A stretch of DNA of 64,000 nucleotides from Solirhodobacter olei (GCF_004010155.1 NZ_RRYH01000024.1:47245-111244), one strand, 5' to 3'. Counted from the stretch's first letter, positions 47,035 through 56,206 are shown. The notes: generated by a model not told the origin, from the letters alone. Program-made: numbers and translations.

Positions 47035-47688
47035 ATGATCGAGTTCCAAGACGTTTCCAAATCCTTCTGGACGGGACGACAGCGCAAGGTCATCCTCGAC
47101 CGCGCGTCCTTCCGGGTGGAGCCCGGCCGCTCTCTCGGCGTTCTCGCGCCGAACGGCACCGGCAAGACCACGCTGATCAACATGATGGCGGGGCTGGAAA
47201 AGCCCGACGAGGGGCGGATCAGGCGCAGCGCGCGGATCTCCTTCCCGCTCGGTTTCATGGGCGGCGTGATCGGCAGGCACACCGGGACCGAGAATGCCCG
47301 CTACATCGCCCGGCTCTACGGGCTCGACCCCGATTACGTCGAGGCCTTCTGCCGCTACGTCTGCGGGATCGGGGAATATTTCGACATGGCCGTGGGCACC
47401 TATTCCTCCGGGATGCGCGCGCGCTTCTCCTTTTCGCTGCTGCTCGCGCTGGAATTCGACATCTACCTGATCGACGAGGGCATGCCCTCGACCACCGATG
47501 TCGGATTCAACCGCCGCGCCGGCGGCATCCTGCGCGAGCGGCTGAAGCGCTCGACGGTGGTGATCGTCTCGCACCAGGCCTCCACGATCGAGAAATTCTG
47601 CAGCCGCGCAGCGGTGCTGCGCGATGGAAAGTTCTACCTGTTCGACAGTCTGGAAGAGGCGAAGGCACTTTATGACTACCAAGCCTAG
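47035..47688 (+). CDS. kpsT: Capsule polysaccharide export ATPase (KpsT-like)
   Basis: A 217-residue ABC ATPase of the polysaccharide-export type. It has Walker A APNGTGKTT, the family block ISFPLGFMGGVIGRHTGTEN, signature YSSGMRARFSF and Walker B IYLIDEGMP. Its layout follows KpsT, which powers export of group 2/3 capsule with the permease KpsM. No KpsM is in the window. Its 3' end overlaps kpsE by 17 nt. Confidence 0.92.
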   Translation: MIEFQDVSKSFWTGRQRKVILDRASFRVEPGRSLGVLAPNGTGKTTLINMMAGLEKPDEGRIRRSARISFPLGFMGGVIGRHTGTENARYIARLYGLDPDYVEAFCRYVCGIGEYFDMAVGTYSSGMRARFSFSLLLALEFDIYLIDEGMPSTTDVGFNRRAGGILRERLKRSTVVIVSHQASTIEKFCSRAAVLRDGKFYLFDSLEEAKALYDYQA

Positions 47689-49297
47689 GGCCAGGAGGTT
47701 CCGCATCCGCCCCACCCCGTTCGCCGAGGCCACCGCGCGGCCGGCCGGCGGCACGGACAGCCATTTCGCACCCGCCGCGCCGGATGACGGGTTCGGCGCA
47801 GCCGTGCCGGACGCCCCCGCACGGGCCAGGACCGGAGAGGTGAAATCCGCCCGCGAGGCCGCGCTCGACGCCGAGATCGCCGAGATCCGCCGCGAGGGGC
47901 TGACAGGCCGGCAGCTTCGCACCGCGCGCCGCGTGGCCCAACGTCACGGCATCGCCGCCACCTCGGATTTCGACGCGGTGCGGCTGCTGCGCCGGCAGGG
48001 GATCGACCCGTTCGAGCGCGCCAACATGCTGGAGCTGGTGGTGCCCGAGCCCACCCTGCCCGCTGCCGCCGACGATCCGGCCGGCAAGCTGCCGCAGACC
48101 CGGCGCACCGCCCCCGCGCCCGCCCCGGCGGAGGGCGCGGCCGAAGCGGCGCGGCTGCGCGACATCATGGCGATCCAGGCCGACCTCGCCCGCCGCAGAC
48201 GCCGGCGGACGACCCGGCTCTGGGCCCGGCTCGGCGCCTTCGTGCTGCTTCCGACCGCGCTTGCCGGCCTCTATTACGGCCATATCGCAACGCCCTTCTA
48301 CGGCGTGCAGGCGGCCTTCGTGATCAACAAGGCACGGCAGGCCAGCGCCTCGCCCATGGCCGGGCTCTTCGCCGGCACCGGCTTCGCCTCCTCGCAGGAT
48401 TCGATCAACGCCCAGGCCTACCTGCAATCCCGCGACGCGCTGGCGCGGCTGGACCGCGACCATGGCTTCGTCCGCCTGTTCGAGAACCCGAAAATCGACC
48501 CGCTCCAGCGTCTTCCGCCCGGTGCATCGCTCGAGGCCGCCTACCGGCTCTACCAGCGCGACGTGCAGGTGGGCTACGACCCGAGCGAGGGGATCATCCG
48601 CCTGCAGGTTTCCACCCCCGACCCGCGGAAATCGGTGGAATTCGCAAAGGCGCTGATCGGCTACGCGCAGGAACAGGTCGACCAGATGACCCAGAAGATG
48701 CGCGACGACCAGATGGCCGGCGCCCGGCAGAGCTACGAGAAAGCGGAGCGGAAGCTGGCCCAGGCAAATGCCCGCGTCGTCGCGCTGCAGCAGAAATACA
48801 AGGTCATGTCCGGCGACGTCGAGGTGACGCTGCTGACCAGCCAGATCAGCGCGCTCAACGCCGAGCTGAACCGCGACCGGCTCGACCTGCAGCAGATCCT
48901 GTCGCAGCCCACGCCCTCGCCCGCCCGGGTCGGCCCGCTGCGCGAGCGGATCCGCCTCATCGAGGGCCGGGTGGCGGGCCTGCGCGCCAGGCTCACCTCC
49001 AACGATGGCGAAGGCGCCTCGCTTGCGCAGGTCAACAGCCAGATCCTCGCCGCCGAGGCGGAGGTGAAGACGCGCCAGGTGATGCTCAGCCAGTCGCTTC
49101 AGGCGCTGGAGACGGCCCGCATCGCCGCCAACCAGCAGACACGGTATTTCTCGGTCGGCGTGTCTCCGGTCGCGCCGGACGAGCCGACATCTCCCCGCGC
49201 ATTCCAGAATACGCTGGTGGCCTTCCTCGTCTTCGCCGGTCTATACCTGATGCTGTCGATGACCGCATCGATCCTTCGGGAACAGGTATCTGGCTGA
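47672..49297 (+). CDS. kpsE: Capsule polysaccharide export inner-membrane protein (KpsE-like)
   Basis: A 541-residue PCP/KpsE-type protein that spans the periplasm in capsule export. It has a cytoplasmic N-terminal extension of about 180 residues with a conserved patch (REGLTGRQLRTARRVAQRHG, VRLLRRQGIDPFERA), a membrane helix after RRRRRRTTRLW (about 185-205), a long periplasmic coiled coil (about 330-500) and a C-terminal helix near 510-530. The ATG at 47672 lies inside the kpsT end, suggesting coupled translation. Confidence 0.9.
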   Translation: MTTKPRARRFRIRPTPFAEATARPAGGTDSHFAPAAPDDGFGAAVPDAPARARTGEVKSAREAALDAEIAEIRREGLTGRQLRTARRVAQRHGIAATSDFDAVRLLRRQGIDPFERANMLELVVPEPTLPAAADDPAGKLPQTRRTAPAPAPAEGAAEAARLRDIMAIQADLARRRRRRTTRLWARLGAFVLLPTALAGLYYGHIATPFYGVQAAFVINKARQASASPMAGLFAGTGFASSQDSINAQAYLQSRDALARLDRDHGFVRLFENPKIDPLQRLPPGASLEAAYRLYQRDVQVGYDPSEGIIRLQVSTPDPRKSVEFAKALIGYAQEQVDQMTQKMRDDQMAGARQSYEKAERKLAQANARVVALQQKYKVMSGDVEVTLLTSQISALNAELNRDRLDLQQILSQPTPSPARVGPLRERIRLIEGRVAGLRARLTSNDGEGASLAQVNSQILAAEAEVKTRQVMLSQSLQALETARIAANQQTRYFSVGVSPVAPDEPTSPRAFQNTLVAFLVFAGLYLMLSMTASILREQVSG

Positions 49298-49306
49298 GGA
49301 TTACCA

Positions 49307-50140
49307 ATGAAGACAGTAGAGATCGCAGGGGTCCGCACCGGCAATGACCTGCCCCTGACGGTGATCGCCGGTCCGTGCCAGCTCGAGAGCGCGGACCACG
49401 CCCAAATGATCGCGGGCGTGATGAAGGAGGCCTGCGCCAAGGTGGGTGCGGGCTACATCTTCAAGGCGAGCTACGACAAGGCCAACCGATCCTCGCTCAG
49501 TGGCAAGCGCGGGCTCGGCCGGGAGGCCGGCCTCGCCGTGCTCGACGGAATCCGCAAGGCCTTCGGCGTGCCGGTCGTGACCGATGTGCATGAGCCCGGC
49601 CATTGCGCCGAGGTGGCCGCGGCCGTCGACATGCTGCAGATCCCGGCCTTCCTCTGCCGCCAGACGGACCTTCTGATCGCCGCGGGCGAGACCGGCGCCG
49701 CGGTGAACATCAAGAAGGGCCAGTTCCTTGCTCCGTGGGACATGGACAACGTCGCCGAGAAGGTCGCCTCCACCGGCAACGAACGAATCCTGCTGACCGA
49801 GCGCGGCACCTCCTTCGGCTACAACACGCTGGTCGCCGACATGCGCGGCCTGCCCCGGATGGCCCAGACGGGCTATCCAGTGATCATGGACGCCACCCAT
49901 GCGGTCGCGCAGCCCGGCGGCCTTGGCGGGTCCTCGGGTGGCGACCGGCGCTTCGCCCCGGTGATGGCCCGGGCCGCCGTCTCGCTCGGCATCGCTGGGG
50001 TCTTCATCGAGACCCACGAGGATCCGGACCACGCTCCCTCCGACGGGCCGAACATGATCCGCCTTGCCGACATGCCGGCGCTACTCGAAAGCCTGATGGC
50101 CTTCGACCGGCTGGCGAAATCCAACCCGATCCGGCTCTGA
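49307..50140 (+). CDS. kdsA: 3-deoxy-8-phosphooctulonate synthase
   Basis: A 277-residue KDO-8-phosphate synthase (arabinose-5-phosphate plus PEP). Marks are VIAGPCQLES, YIFKASYDKANRSS, KGQFLAPWDM and IMDATHAVAQPGG. It begins 10 nt after the kpsE stop, so KDO supply is tied to capsule export; KDO is the linker sugar of group 2 capsules and part of LPS core. Confidence 0.97.
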   Translation: MKTVEIAGVRTGNDLPLTVIAGPCQLESADHAQMIAGVMKEACAKVGAGYIFKASYDKANRSSLSGKRGLGREAGLAVLDGIRKAFGVPVVTDVHEPGHCAEVAAAVDMLQIPAFLCRQTDLLIAAGETGAAVNIKKGQFLAPWDMDNVAEKVASTGNERILLTERGTSFGYNTLVADMRGLPRMAQTGYPVIMDATHAVAQPGGLGGSSGGDRRFAPVMARAAVSLGIAGVFIETHEDPDHAPSDGPNMIRLADMPALLESLMAFDRLAKSNPIRL

Positions 50141-50204
50141 TCCCGCCATCCGGCCGCAGGGCCGGAGGCCGAGGTTCAGACCGCCAAAGGAAAGAGAGTG
50201 TGTG

Positions 50205-51701
50205 ATGACCGCCCCGAACCCGACCGTCACCCCGAACACCTGGGAATTCCTGAACGACGCGATGATCGCGCCCACAGGCTTTCGCGAATACGACGCCCGC
50301 TGGCGCTACCCGCAGGAGATCAACCTGCCCGGCATCCAGGCCCTCGGCCTCGGCCTCGGCACCCAGCTGCGCTCCAAGGACCAACCGCCGGAGATCGTCG
50401 TCGGCAACGACTACCGCGACTACTCGCTCTCGGTGAAGAACGCCCTGATTCTCGGACTGATGCAGGCCGGGATCCGGGTGACCGACGTCGGCACCTGCCT
50501 CTCGCCCATGGCCTATTTCGCGCGCGAGTACCTGGGGATCGGCGCCGTGGCCATGGTCACCGCCTCGCATAACCCCAACGGCTGGACCGGGGTGAAGATG
50601 GGCTTCACGCCGCCCCTCACCCACGGGCCCGAGGAGATGGCCGAGCTGCGCGACATCGTGCTTCAGGGCCGCGGCCAGCCCGCCCCCGGCGGCAGCCTGA
50701 CCCGGGCCGAAGGCGTGCGCGAGGCCTATATCGACGATCTCTGCGGCGACTTCCGCCTGTCGCGCCCGCTGAAGGTGGTCTGCGCCACCGGCAACGGCAC
50801 CGCCGGCGCCTTCGCCCCCGAGATCCTCGAACGCATCGGCTGCGAGGTCGTGGCGCTGCATACCGAGCTCGACTACACCTTCCCGAACTACAACCCGAAC
50901 CCCGAAGCGCTCGAGATGCTGCATGACATGGCCCATGCCGTGGCAGCCTCGAAAGCCGATATCGCGCTCGGCTTCGACGGGGACGGCGACCGTTGTGGCG
51001 TCGTCGACGACGAGGGCGAGGAGATCTTCGCCGACAAGGTCGGCGTTATCCTCGCCCGCGACCTCGCCAAGCTCTACCCGGGTGCGACCTTCGTGGCCGA
51101 TGTGAAGTCGACCGGCCTTTTCGCCTCGGATCCCGAGCTTCTGGCCGCCGGCTGCAAGGCCGATTACTACAAGACCGGCCACAGCTATATGAAGCGCCGG
51201 GTGCATGAGCTGGGCGCGCTGGCGGGCTTCGAGAAATCCGGCCATTACTTCATCGCCCCGCCGATCGGCCGTGGCTACGACTGCGGCATGCGCGTCGCGG
51301 TGGAGTTGGTGAAGCTGATGGACCGCAATCCGGGGCGCAGCTTCTCCGACCTGAAGAAGGCGCTGCCGAAGACCTGGTCGATGCCCACCCTCTCGCCCCA
51401 CTGCCCGGACACCGAGAAATACAACGTGCTGGAGCGGATCATGGCCCGGCTCGCCGACATGCAGGCCGAGGGCGCGCGGCTCGGCGACCGCGCAATCTCC
51501 GAGATCATCACCGTCAACGGCGCCCGCGTGATGCTGGAGAACGGCGCCTGGGCGCTGGTGCGCGCCTCCTCCAACACGCCGAATCTGGTGGTGGTCTGCG
51601 AAAGCCCGGAAAGCGAGGCCGAACTGCGTGCGATCTTCGCGGACATCGATGCGGTGATCCGGCAGGACCCGCTCGTCGGCGCCTACGACCAGAGCTTCTG
51701 A
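50205..51701 (+). CDS. Phosphomannomutase/phosphoglucomutase
   Basis: A 498-residue alpha-D-phosphohexomutase. The phosphoserine loop is VTASHNPNGWTGVK, the Mg loop is GFDGDGDRCGVVDDEG, the sugar-binding loop contains EKSGHYF, and the C-terminal phosphate site is RASSNTPNLVV. It feeds mannose-1-P or glucose-1-P into capsule/LPS sugar synthesis. The start is ATG 50205; GTG 50202 is possible. AAAGGA lies upstream at a slightly long spacing. Confidence 0.92.
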   Translation: MTAPNPTVTPNTWEFLNDAMIAPTGFREYDARWRYPQEINLPGIQALGLGLGTQLRSKDQPPEIVVGNDYRDYSLSVKNALILGLMQAGIRVTDVGTCLSPMAYFAREYLGIGAVAMVTASHNPNGWTGVKMGFTPPLTHGPEEMAELRDIVLQGRGQPAPGGSLTRAEGVREAYIDDLCGDFRLSRPLKVVCATGNGTAGAFAPEILERIGCEVVALHTELDYTFPNYNPNPEALEMLHDMAHAVAASKADIALGFDGDGDRCGVVDDEGEEIFADKVGVILARDLAKLYPGATFVADVKSTGLFASDPELLAAGCKADYYKTGHSYMKRRVHELGALAGFEKSGHYFIAPPIGRGYDCGMRVAVELVKLMDRNPGRSFSDLKKALPKTWSMPTLSPHCPDTEKYNVLERIMARLADMQAEGARLGDRAISEIITVNGARVMLENGAWALVRASSNTPNLVVVCESPESEAELRAIFADIDAVIRQDPLVGAYDQSF

Positions 51702-51720
51702 ACAAGGCCCGGGGCGGTTT

Positions 51721-51741
51721 GCGGGCGGGTTTCGCGCCCGC
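51721..51741 (+). terminator. Possible terminator after the phosphohexomutase gene
   Basis: GCGGGCG (51721-51727) and CGCCCGC (51735-51741) form a 7 bp stem with a GGTTTCG loop, 20 bp after the stop. There is no T-run. Confidence 0.35.
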
Positions 51742-51836
51742 CCCGGCCGCGGTTCCGGCGCGGAACGAAGGAACCGGCAAAACCGCCCGAAAGCCTCTTG
51801 CAGCCGTCAACCGGCTTCGCTAAACACCGCGCAAGT

Positions 51837-51911
51837 TGGGGCGTGGCCAAGTGGTAAGGCAACGGTTTTTGGTACCGTGTACCGTAGGTTCGAATCCTAC
51901 CGCCCCAGCCA
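51837..51911 (+). tRNA. tRNA-Gln (anticodon TTG)
   Basis: A complete cloverleaf: acceptor TGGGGCG pairs with CGCCCCA, anticodon stem ACGGT/ACCGT encloses TTTTGGT with anticodon TTG at 51869-51871, T-arm TAGGTTCGAATCCTA, and the CCA end is encoded. It lies 135 bp after the phosphohexomutase gene. No att-like duplication of its 3' end was noticed nearby. Confidence 0.97.
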
Positions 51912-52243
51912 TCCTTTCCTAGAAAGCCAATGAAACAAGGGCCGCCGCCCTTCGCTTGGGCGCGACTGTACGACAGTCCACGAGGACTGCGACGCAGGCC
52001 GTGACACAGCCCCGTCGCCGGCCCACGGCTCTCGCTCACTCGCAGGCCCTGCCCCGGCCGCGATCCGGCCGTCGCACTTTGGCCCCGGAAGGCTGACCGC
52101 CAGATCCGGCGTCATTCCCCGCAGGGACCTCGCCGGCAAACGCCCTTCTTCCGGGAACCTATCGTCGCGCGTCTCTATCTGCGAGGTCCCCTTTCCCCGC
52201 TCCAGCCTGCGGATCCGGCCAACTCCCGCCGCCGGGCGCCAGC
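51912..52243. other. Intergenic region between tRNA-Gln and the PAS kinase
   Basis: This 332 bp gap has a short stem AAGGGC/GCCCTT (51937-51952) followed on the minus strand by GTTTCATT, a weak candidate terminator for the kinase transcript. Otherwise I see no gene or clear signal. Confidence 0.5.
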
Positions 52244-53821
52244 TCAGGCGGCGTCTTCCAGCTCGCCGATACGCGGCAGCTCCACGTAGAAGCTGGTGCC
52301 CTCGCCGGGCTTGCTGGTGAAGCTGATCCGCCCGCCGTGCCCCTCTACGATCACCTTTGCTATCGAAAGCCCGAGGCCTGAGCCAGTGGGCCGACCGCCT
52401 CCCCCGCCGGCCTGGGCGAAACGCTCGAAAAGGCGGGACTGGAACTCTTCGGGGATGCCGATGCCACGGTCGCGCACGATGATCCGCGCCGCCCCCCCGG
52501 CCGAGCGCAGCTCGACCTCCACCGCCTGCCCGGGGCGCGAGAACTTGGCGGCATTCGACAGCAGGTTGTTGAGCACCTGGATCAGCCGGTCGCGATTGCC
52601 CGGGACCACCGGCCGGCCCTCCAGCCCGATCACGCGCAGCGTCACGTCCAGCTCGGCGGCATAGCTCGCGTTGCAGGCGACAGCCTCCTCCACCACCGCG
52701 GCAAGATCCGTCGGCTCCAGCGGCATATCCATCTTGCCGGCCTCGAATTTCTCCAGGTCCAACAGGTCGTTGATCGTCACCACCAGCCGCTGCACGTTGC
52801 GCACGGCGATGCCCAGCACCTCGGCCGGCTTCTCGGCGATTTCGCCGAGCGCGCCCGCGGTCAGAAGCTTCAGCGCCCCCAGCACCGAGGTCAGCGGCGC
52901 CCGCAACTCGTGGCTGACGGTAGAGACGAAGGCCGCCCGCGCGGCCTCCGCCTGCCTGCGGGCGGTTATGTCGCGAACCACCGCGATGAAACTCTCTCGG
53001 TTGTCGAAGGACCGGTCGAGCTGCAGGCTTACCTCCACGGCGCGGCCGTCCTCGATCGACTCGTAGGAAAGGCCCTCGGCCGTGCCCTCGCGCAGCCCGG
53101 CGAGCCGGGTCCGCAGGGCGGCCTCGTCGACCTTCGGGTTGACTTCGGTCAGGGTTCGGCCGGCGTAATCCTTGCCGCTCCAGCCGAGATGGGTCAGCGC
53201 GCTCTGGTTGAGGTAGCTGACCTCGAATGTCTCGGCATCGACGACATAGACCTCCTCGCAAAGCCGTTCCAGCAGCCGTTTCTTCTGCGCGGCCTCCTGC
53301 AGGACCTTGGCCTGGGTGATGTCGGTGCGCACCGAGACCGTGCGCCGAAGCGCCCCCGAGGCATCGCAGTCGCCGACGATGGTGGTACGGGTCCAGAACC
53401 GGCTGCCGTCACGGCGGACGATATGTGTCTCGCCCGTCCATTTGCCCTCCCGTCGGATCCCTTCCACGACGTCGGGCCTGGCCGTTGTCCCCGGTGCGAA
53501 GAGGAAGGTCCGCAGCTCGCGGCCCAGCACCTCCTCGCGCGGATATCCGGTCTGGGTGACGAAACTGTCGTTGACGGAAACGGTCTGCCCGGCCGCATCG
53601 GCGACATTCACCATCACATGCGCGTCGAGCGCCTTCCAAAGCAGTTCGTGATCGCGCGGGGCATGGTCCTCGGCCGCGGTTCGGGCCTGCGCCCGCCGCC
53701 GCTTGCGGGCGGAAAGCTGCAACGTGGCCAGCACGCTCAAGGCCGAAGCGGCCGCCATGGCGGCCAGAAACAAGGCCAGCAGAGTCAGAAATGAAGAGCC
53801 GCTGAAACTCACGTCGAACAT
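52244..53821 (-). CDS. PAS-domain sensor histidine kinase (one membrane helix)
   Basis: A 525-residue histidine kinase. It has one N-terminal membrane helix (about 10-33), two PAS domains (about 60-165 and 180-285), a HisKA domain with His304 in STVSHELRAPLTS and a HATPase domain with NLLSNAAKFS, DRGIGIPEE and GSGLGLSI. No receiver domain or adjacent response regulator gene is present, so its partner is elsewhere. The signal sensed is unknown. Confidence 0.93.
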   Translation of the reverse strand: MFDVSFSGSSFLTLLALFLAAMAAASALSVLATLQLSARKRRRAQARTAAEDHAPRDHELLWKALDAHVMVNVADAAGQTVSVNDSFVTQTGYPREEVLGRELRTFLFAPGTTARPDVVEGIRREGKWTGETHIVRRDGSRFWTRTTIVGDCDASGALRRTVSVRTDITQAKVLQEAAQKKRLLERLCEEVYVVDAETFEVSYLNQSALTHLGWSGKDYAGRTLTEVNPKVDEAALRTRLAGLREGTAEGLSYESIEDGRAVEVSLQLDRSFDNRESFIAVVRDITARRQAEAARAAFVSTVSHELRAPLTSVLGALKLLTAGALGEIAEKPAEVLGIAVRNVQRLVVTINDLLDLEKFEAGKMDMPLEPTDLAAVVEEAVACNASYAAELDVTLRVIGLEGRPVVPGNRDRLIQVLNNLLSNAAKFSRPGQAVEVELRSAGGAARIIVRDRGIGIPEEFQSRLFERFAQAGGGGGRPTGSGLGLSIAKVIVEGHGGRISFTSKPGEGTSFYVELPRIGELEDAA

Positions 53822-54048
53822 ACGGGTCCAAAGGTCCAGAACAAATTACACTTGGCCTTCGCAGCCCCGCCCCCGGCTTTGAGGCGGCGGCGGGACGCAT
53901 GGAACGAAAACTTGCGCCGAATTGTGCCAAAAATTTGACGGACTTCATCTGCTCGCGGAGATTGAGCGATTTTGGGGCTTTGACAACCCAGAAGTGGGAA
54001 CAGCCAGGGATGTTCGGAGAGAAGCCAGGCCGAAGGCCGGCGCGGCGC

Positions 54049-54756
54049 TCAGACGCCGCGCTTGTTGCCCCAGATCAGGACATGCAGCTGCGGCAGGATG
54101 CGCGGTGCGAACCATCCCGCGCCCGCCGTGCGCTCGACCAGCCAGAGCATCCGGTCGGCCAGCCGCTGCGGGTCGACCGGAAGATCCGGGTCGACCTCGG
54201 GGTTGCCGGGCTGCAGGTAGAGCGGAAGCTCCGGATGGCGCGCGGCGGCGGCCTTCGCCCAGGCAAGGTCCGCCTCGTCGAAGATGACGATCTTCATGAC
54301 CACCCGCCCGGCGCCCCGCCCCGCGTCGACGCAGGCCGCGAAGGCCTCCCAGTCGACCGTCTCGCCCGACGACGGCGGCTTCGGCGACAATACCAGCGTG
54401 TCGAGATCGGCGAACCAGGGCCGAGCGACGGAGCCCTGGGTCTCGCAGGCGAAGCGATAGCCCTCGGCCCGGCCCGCCGCGGTCACCGGCGCAAAGTCCT
54501 GGATCGCGGGGTTCCCGCCGGAGATCGAGACGGTCAGCGGCACCCCGCCGGAGAGGCGGCGCACCTCGGCCCAGACCGCCGCCGGCTCCATCGGCGCCCA
54601 GGTGTGGCGATAGGCGCTGTCGACGGCGTGGAGGCTGTCGCACCAGCTGCAGCGGTAATCGCAGCCGCCGGCGCGGATGAAGACCGTGGTCTCGCCGATC
54701 AGCGCGCCCTCGCCCTGGATCGTCGGCCCGAAGATCTCGGCGATGCGCAGCGTCAC
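54049..54756 (-). CDS. queE: 7-carboxy-7-deazaguanine synthase
   Basis: A 235-residue radical SAM enzyme that makes CDG from 6-carboxytetrahydropterin. The [4Fe-4S] motif is [10 protein letters not shown] (CxxxCxxC) and the N-terminal [12 protein letters not shown] is typical. It starts with GTG at 54756, overlapping the queD stop as GTGA. It is third in queC-queD-queE, so the operon makes preQ0 from the QueD product onward. Confidence 0.95.
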   Translation of the reverse strand: MTLRIAEIFGPTIQGEGALIGETTVFIRAGGCDYRCSWCDSLHAVDSAYRHTWAPMEPAAVWAEVRRLSGGVPLTVSISGGNPAIQDFAPVTAAGRAEGYRFACETQGSVARPWFADLDTLVLSPKPPSSGETVDWEAFAACVDAGRGAGRVVMKIVIFDEADLAWAKAAAARHPELPLYLQPGNPEVDPDLPVDPQRLADRMLWLVERTAGAGWFAPRILPQLHVLIWGNKRGV

Positions 54757-55106
54757 GGCCGGTACTCCGCCCAGGTCTTGAGCGTCTCGCTGACGCGCGC
54801 GGCAGCGGTCTCGGGCCAGCGCGCGTGGCACCAGTCGAAGAAATGCTTCGCCAGCCGCTCCGCCGTTGCCGGCCCCTCGATCACATCGTTCAGGTGGCGA
54901 TGGTCGAAGCGGGTGTCGATATACTCCTTCAGCGGCGCCAGCGCGCGGTAGTCGCGCACGAAACCGTCGGCGTCGAGGTCCTCCGCCGCGAGTTCCACCA
55001 CCACCACGTAGTTATGGCCGTGAAGCCGCGCGCAGGGGTGATCCTCTGGCAGATGGTCGAGCTGGTGAGAGGCGGAGAAGTGGAACTCCTTGGTGATGCG
55101 GTACAT
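54753..55106 (-). CDS. queD: 6-carboxy-5,6,7,8-tetrahydropterin synthase
   Basis: A 117-residue PTPS-family enzyme. The zinc His residues are in [10 protein letters not shown] and [12 protein letters not shown], and the catalytic FDHRHLND follows. It converts dihydroneopterin triphosphate to CPH4. Its ATG overlaps the queC stop by one nucleotide and its stop overlaps queE, so the three genes are translationally coupled. Confidence 0.96.
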   Translation of the reverse strand: MYRITKEFHFSASHQLDHLPEDHPCARLHGHNYVVVVELAAEDLDADGFVRDYRALAPLKEYIDTRFDHRHLNDVIEGPATAERLAKHFFDWCHARWPETAAARVSETLKTWAEYRP

Positions 55107-55807
55107 CAGCCGTCCGCCCGCCCGGCCACGGCGGCGCGCCAGAACTCTGGGTCTTCGTAGATGGTCGGATCTTCAACCCCGGCGAGGTGGAAGGCCTCAC
55201 GCCGCTCGACGCAGGTGCCGCAGCGCCCGCAGTGATGCGCGCCGCCCTTGTAGCAGGACCACGTTTCGGCAAAGGGCGTGGCGTATTTCGCGCCGGCGGT
55301 GACGATGTCGGCCTTGGTGCGGTGCACGAAGGGGGTGTAGAGGCGCACGTCCGCATAGCCGTCGAGCGCGGCCTTCTGCATCGCCTCGAACGCCTCGGTG
55401 AACGCGGGGCGGCAGTCGGGATAGATGAAATGGTCGCCGCCGTGGACGGCGGTAGCCACGGCCTGATCGCCATTCGCGGCCGCAACGCCGAAGGCGATGG
55501 CCAGCATGATGGCGTTGCGGTTCGGCACGACCGTGATGCGCATCGTCTCCTCGGCATAGTGGCCGTCGGGGACGTCGATGTCGTCGGTCAGGGCGGAGCC
55601 GGTCAACGCCGCGCCGATCGGGCGCATGTCGATCAGGTCGTGCGGCACGCCGAGGCGGGCCGCCGCGCGGGCGGCGTAGTCGAGCTCCTTCTTGTGCCGC
55701 TGGCCATAGTCGAAGGAGACGAGGCGGGTCAGTTCGTGTTCCGCGGCGACCACATGGGCGAGCGAAACTGAATCCAATCCGCCGGAGCAGATCACGATGG
55801 TTTTCAT
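55106..55807 (-). CDS. queC: 7-cyano-7-deazaguanine (preQ0) synthase
   Basis: A 233-residue ATP-dependent enzyme that converts CDG to preQ0. The P-loop is VICSGGLDSVSLAHV, and the zinc site near the C-terminus is CYKGGAHHCGRCGTCVERR. The ATG at 55807 follows AAGGGA, which is part of the preQ1-I aptamer described next. It is first in queCDE; the operon is probably shut down at translation when preQ1 is abundant. Confidence 0.96.
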   Translation of the reverse strand: MKTIVICSGGLDSVSLAHVVAAEHELTRLVSFDYGQRHKKELDYAARAAARLGVPHDLIDMRPIGAALTGSALTDDIDVPDGHYAEETMRITVVPNRNAIMLAIAFGVAAANGDQAVATAVHGGDHFIYPDCRPAFTEAFEAMQKAALDGYADVRLYTPFVHRTKADIVTAGAKYATPFAETWSCYKGGAHHCGRCGTCVERREAFHLAGVEDPTIYEDPEFWRAAVAGRADG

Positions 55808-55812
55808 TTTGA

Positions 55813-55850
55813 TCCCTTGTTTTGATACCCCGGGTGGGCTGCGACCGGGA
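55813..55850 (-). promoter_or_regulatory. preQ1-I riboswitch upstream of queC
   Basis: On the minus strand the RNA reads CCCGGUCGCAGCCCACCCGG then GGUAUCAAAACAAGGGA. P1 is CCCGG/CCGGG, L1 is UCGCAG, and the A-rich tail AUCAAAACAAGG forms the pseudoknot with the aptamer. It matches the preQ1-I pattern almost base for base (compare CUGGGUCGCAGUAACCCCAG of the Thermoanaerobacter aptamer). The final AAGGGA is the queC ribosome site, 5-6 nt before ATG, so ligand binding should block translation. Confidence 0.9.
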
Positions 55851-55938
55851 GGTAGAGAAACGGACATGCCGCGAACGACGCGGGCTTCTAGCAGGCGCCG
55901 AGGGGAATGGTCAACGCCCCGCCAGCGCGCGCGGAGGA

Positions 55939-56172
55939 GGGCCAGCGCCCGTCCGCGGGTGGGGCGGTGAACGGTGCGCAATGAATGCGCGCCCTACGCG
56001 GGGAAGAGGGACGGGGCCCGTCCGCGGGCGGGCGCTAGCGGCGGCTAAGGTCTGTCCGTTTATGGTTTAATCGCCCCCTTGAATTCGTCGGGGCGGCAGA
56101 CTCACCAATAGCGCCCGCCCTCGGGGGCGGACGGGCGCTGGCCCGGCGGGCTTCGCCCGCTGTTTCGGGCCG
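55939..56172 (-). repeat. Dispersed composite repeat, full copy G (inverted, extended)
   Basis: On the minus strand it starts GGCCCGAAACAGCGGGCGAA, continues with GCCAGCGCCCGTCCGCCCCC, then a spacer starting TATTGGTGAGTCT, then CATAAACGGACAGACC (56050-56065), and then two successive right-hand units (56009-56036 and 55939-55962). A short palindrome GGTGCGCA-ATGA-ATGCGC lies between those units. The spacer is nearly the same as in copy C. Confidence 0.9.
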
Positions 56173-56206
56173 AAGCGCGCTGGCGGTGACGCCGGGCCCT
56201 GCCCCC

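Larger units (their letters stand above)
55808..56206. other. Intergenic region upstream of queC
   Basis: This 399 bp gap holds the preQ1-I aptamer (55813-55850) and a large inverted copy of the composite repeat (55939-56172). A promoter for queCDE should lie between about 55851 and 55938, but no strong -35/-10 pair stands out. Confidence 0.6.

Noticed and set aside
51837..51911. tRNA-Gln as an integration site
   Set aside because: The tRNA is complete, the following 332 bp is GC-rich, and no integrase or repeated 3' end is near.
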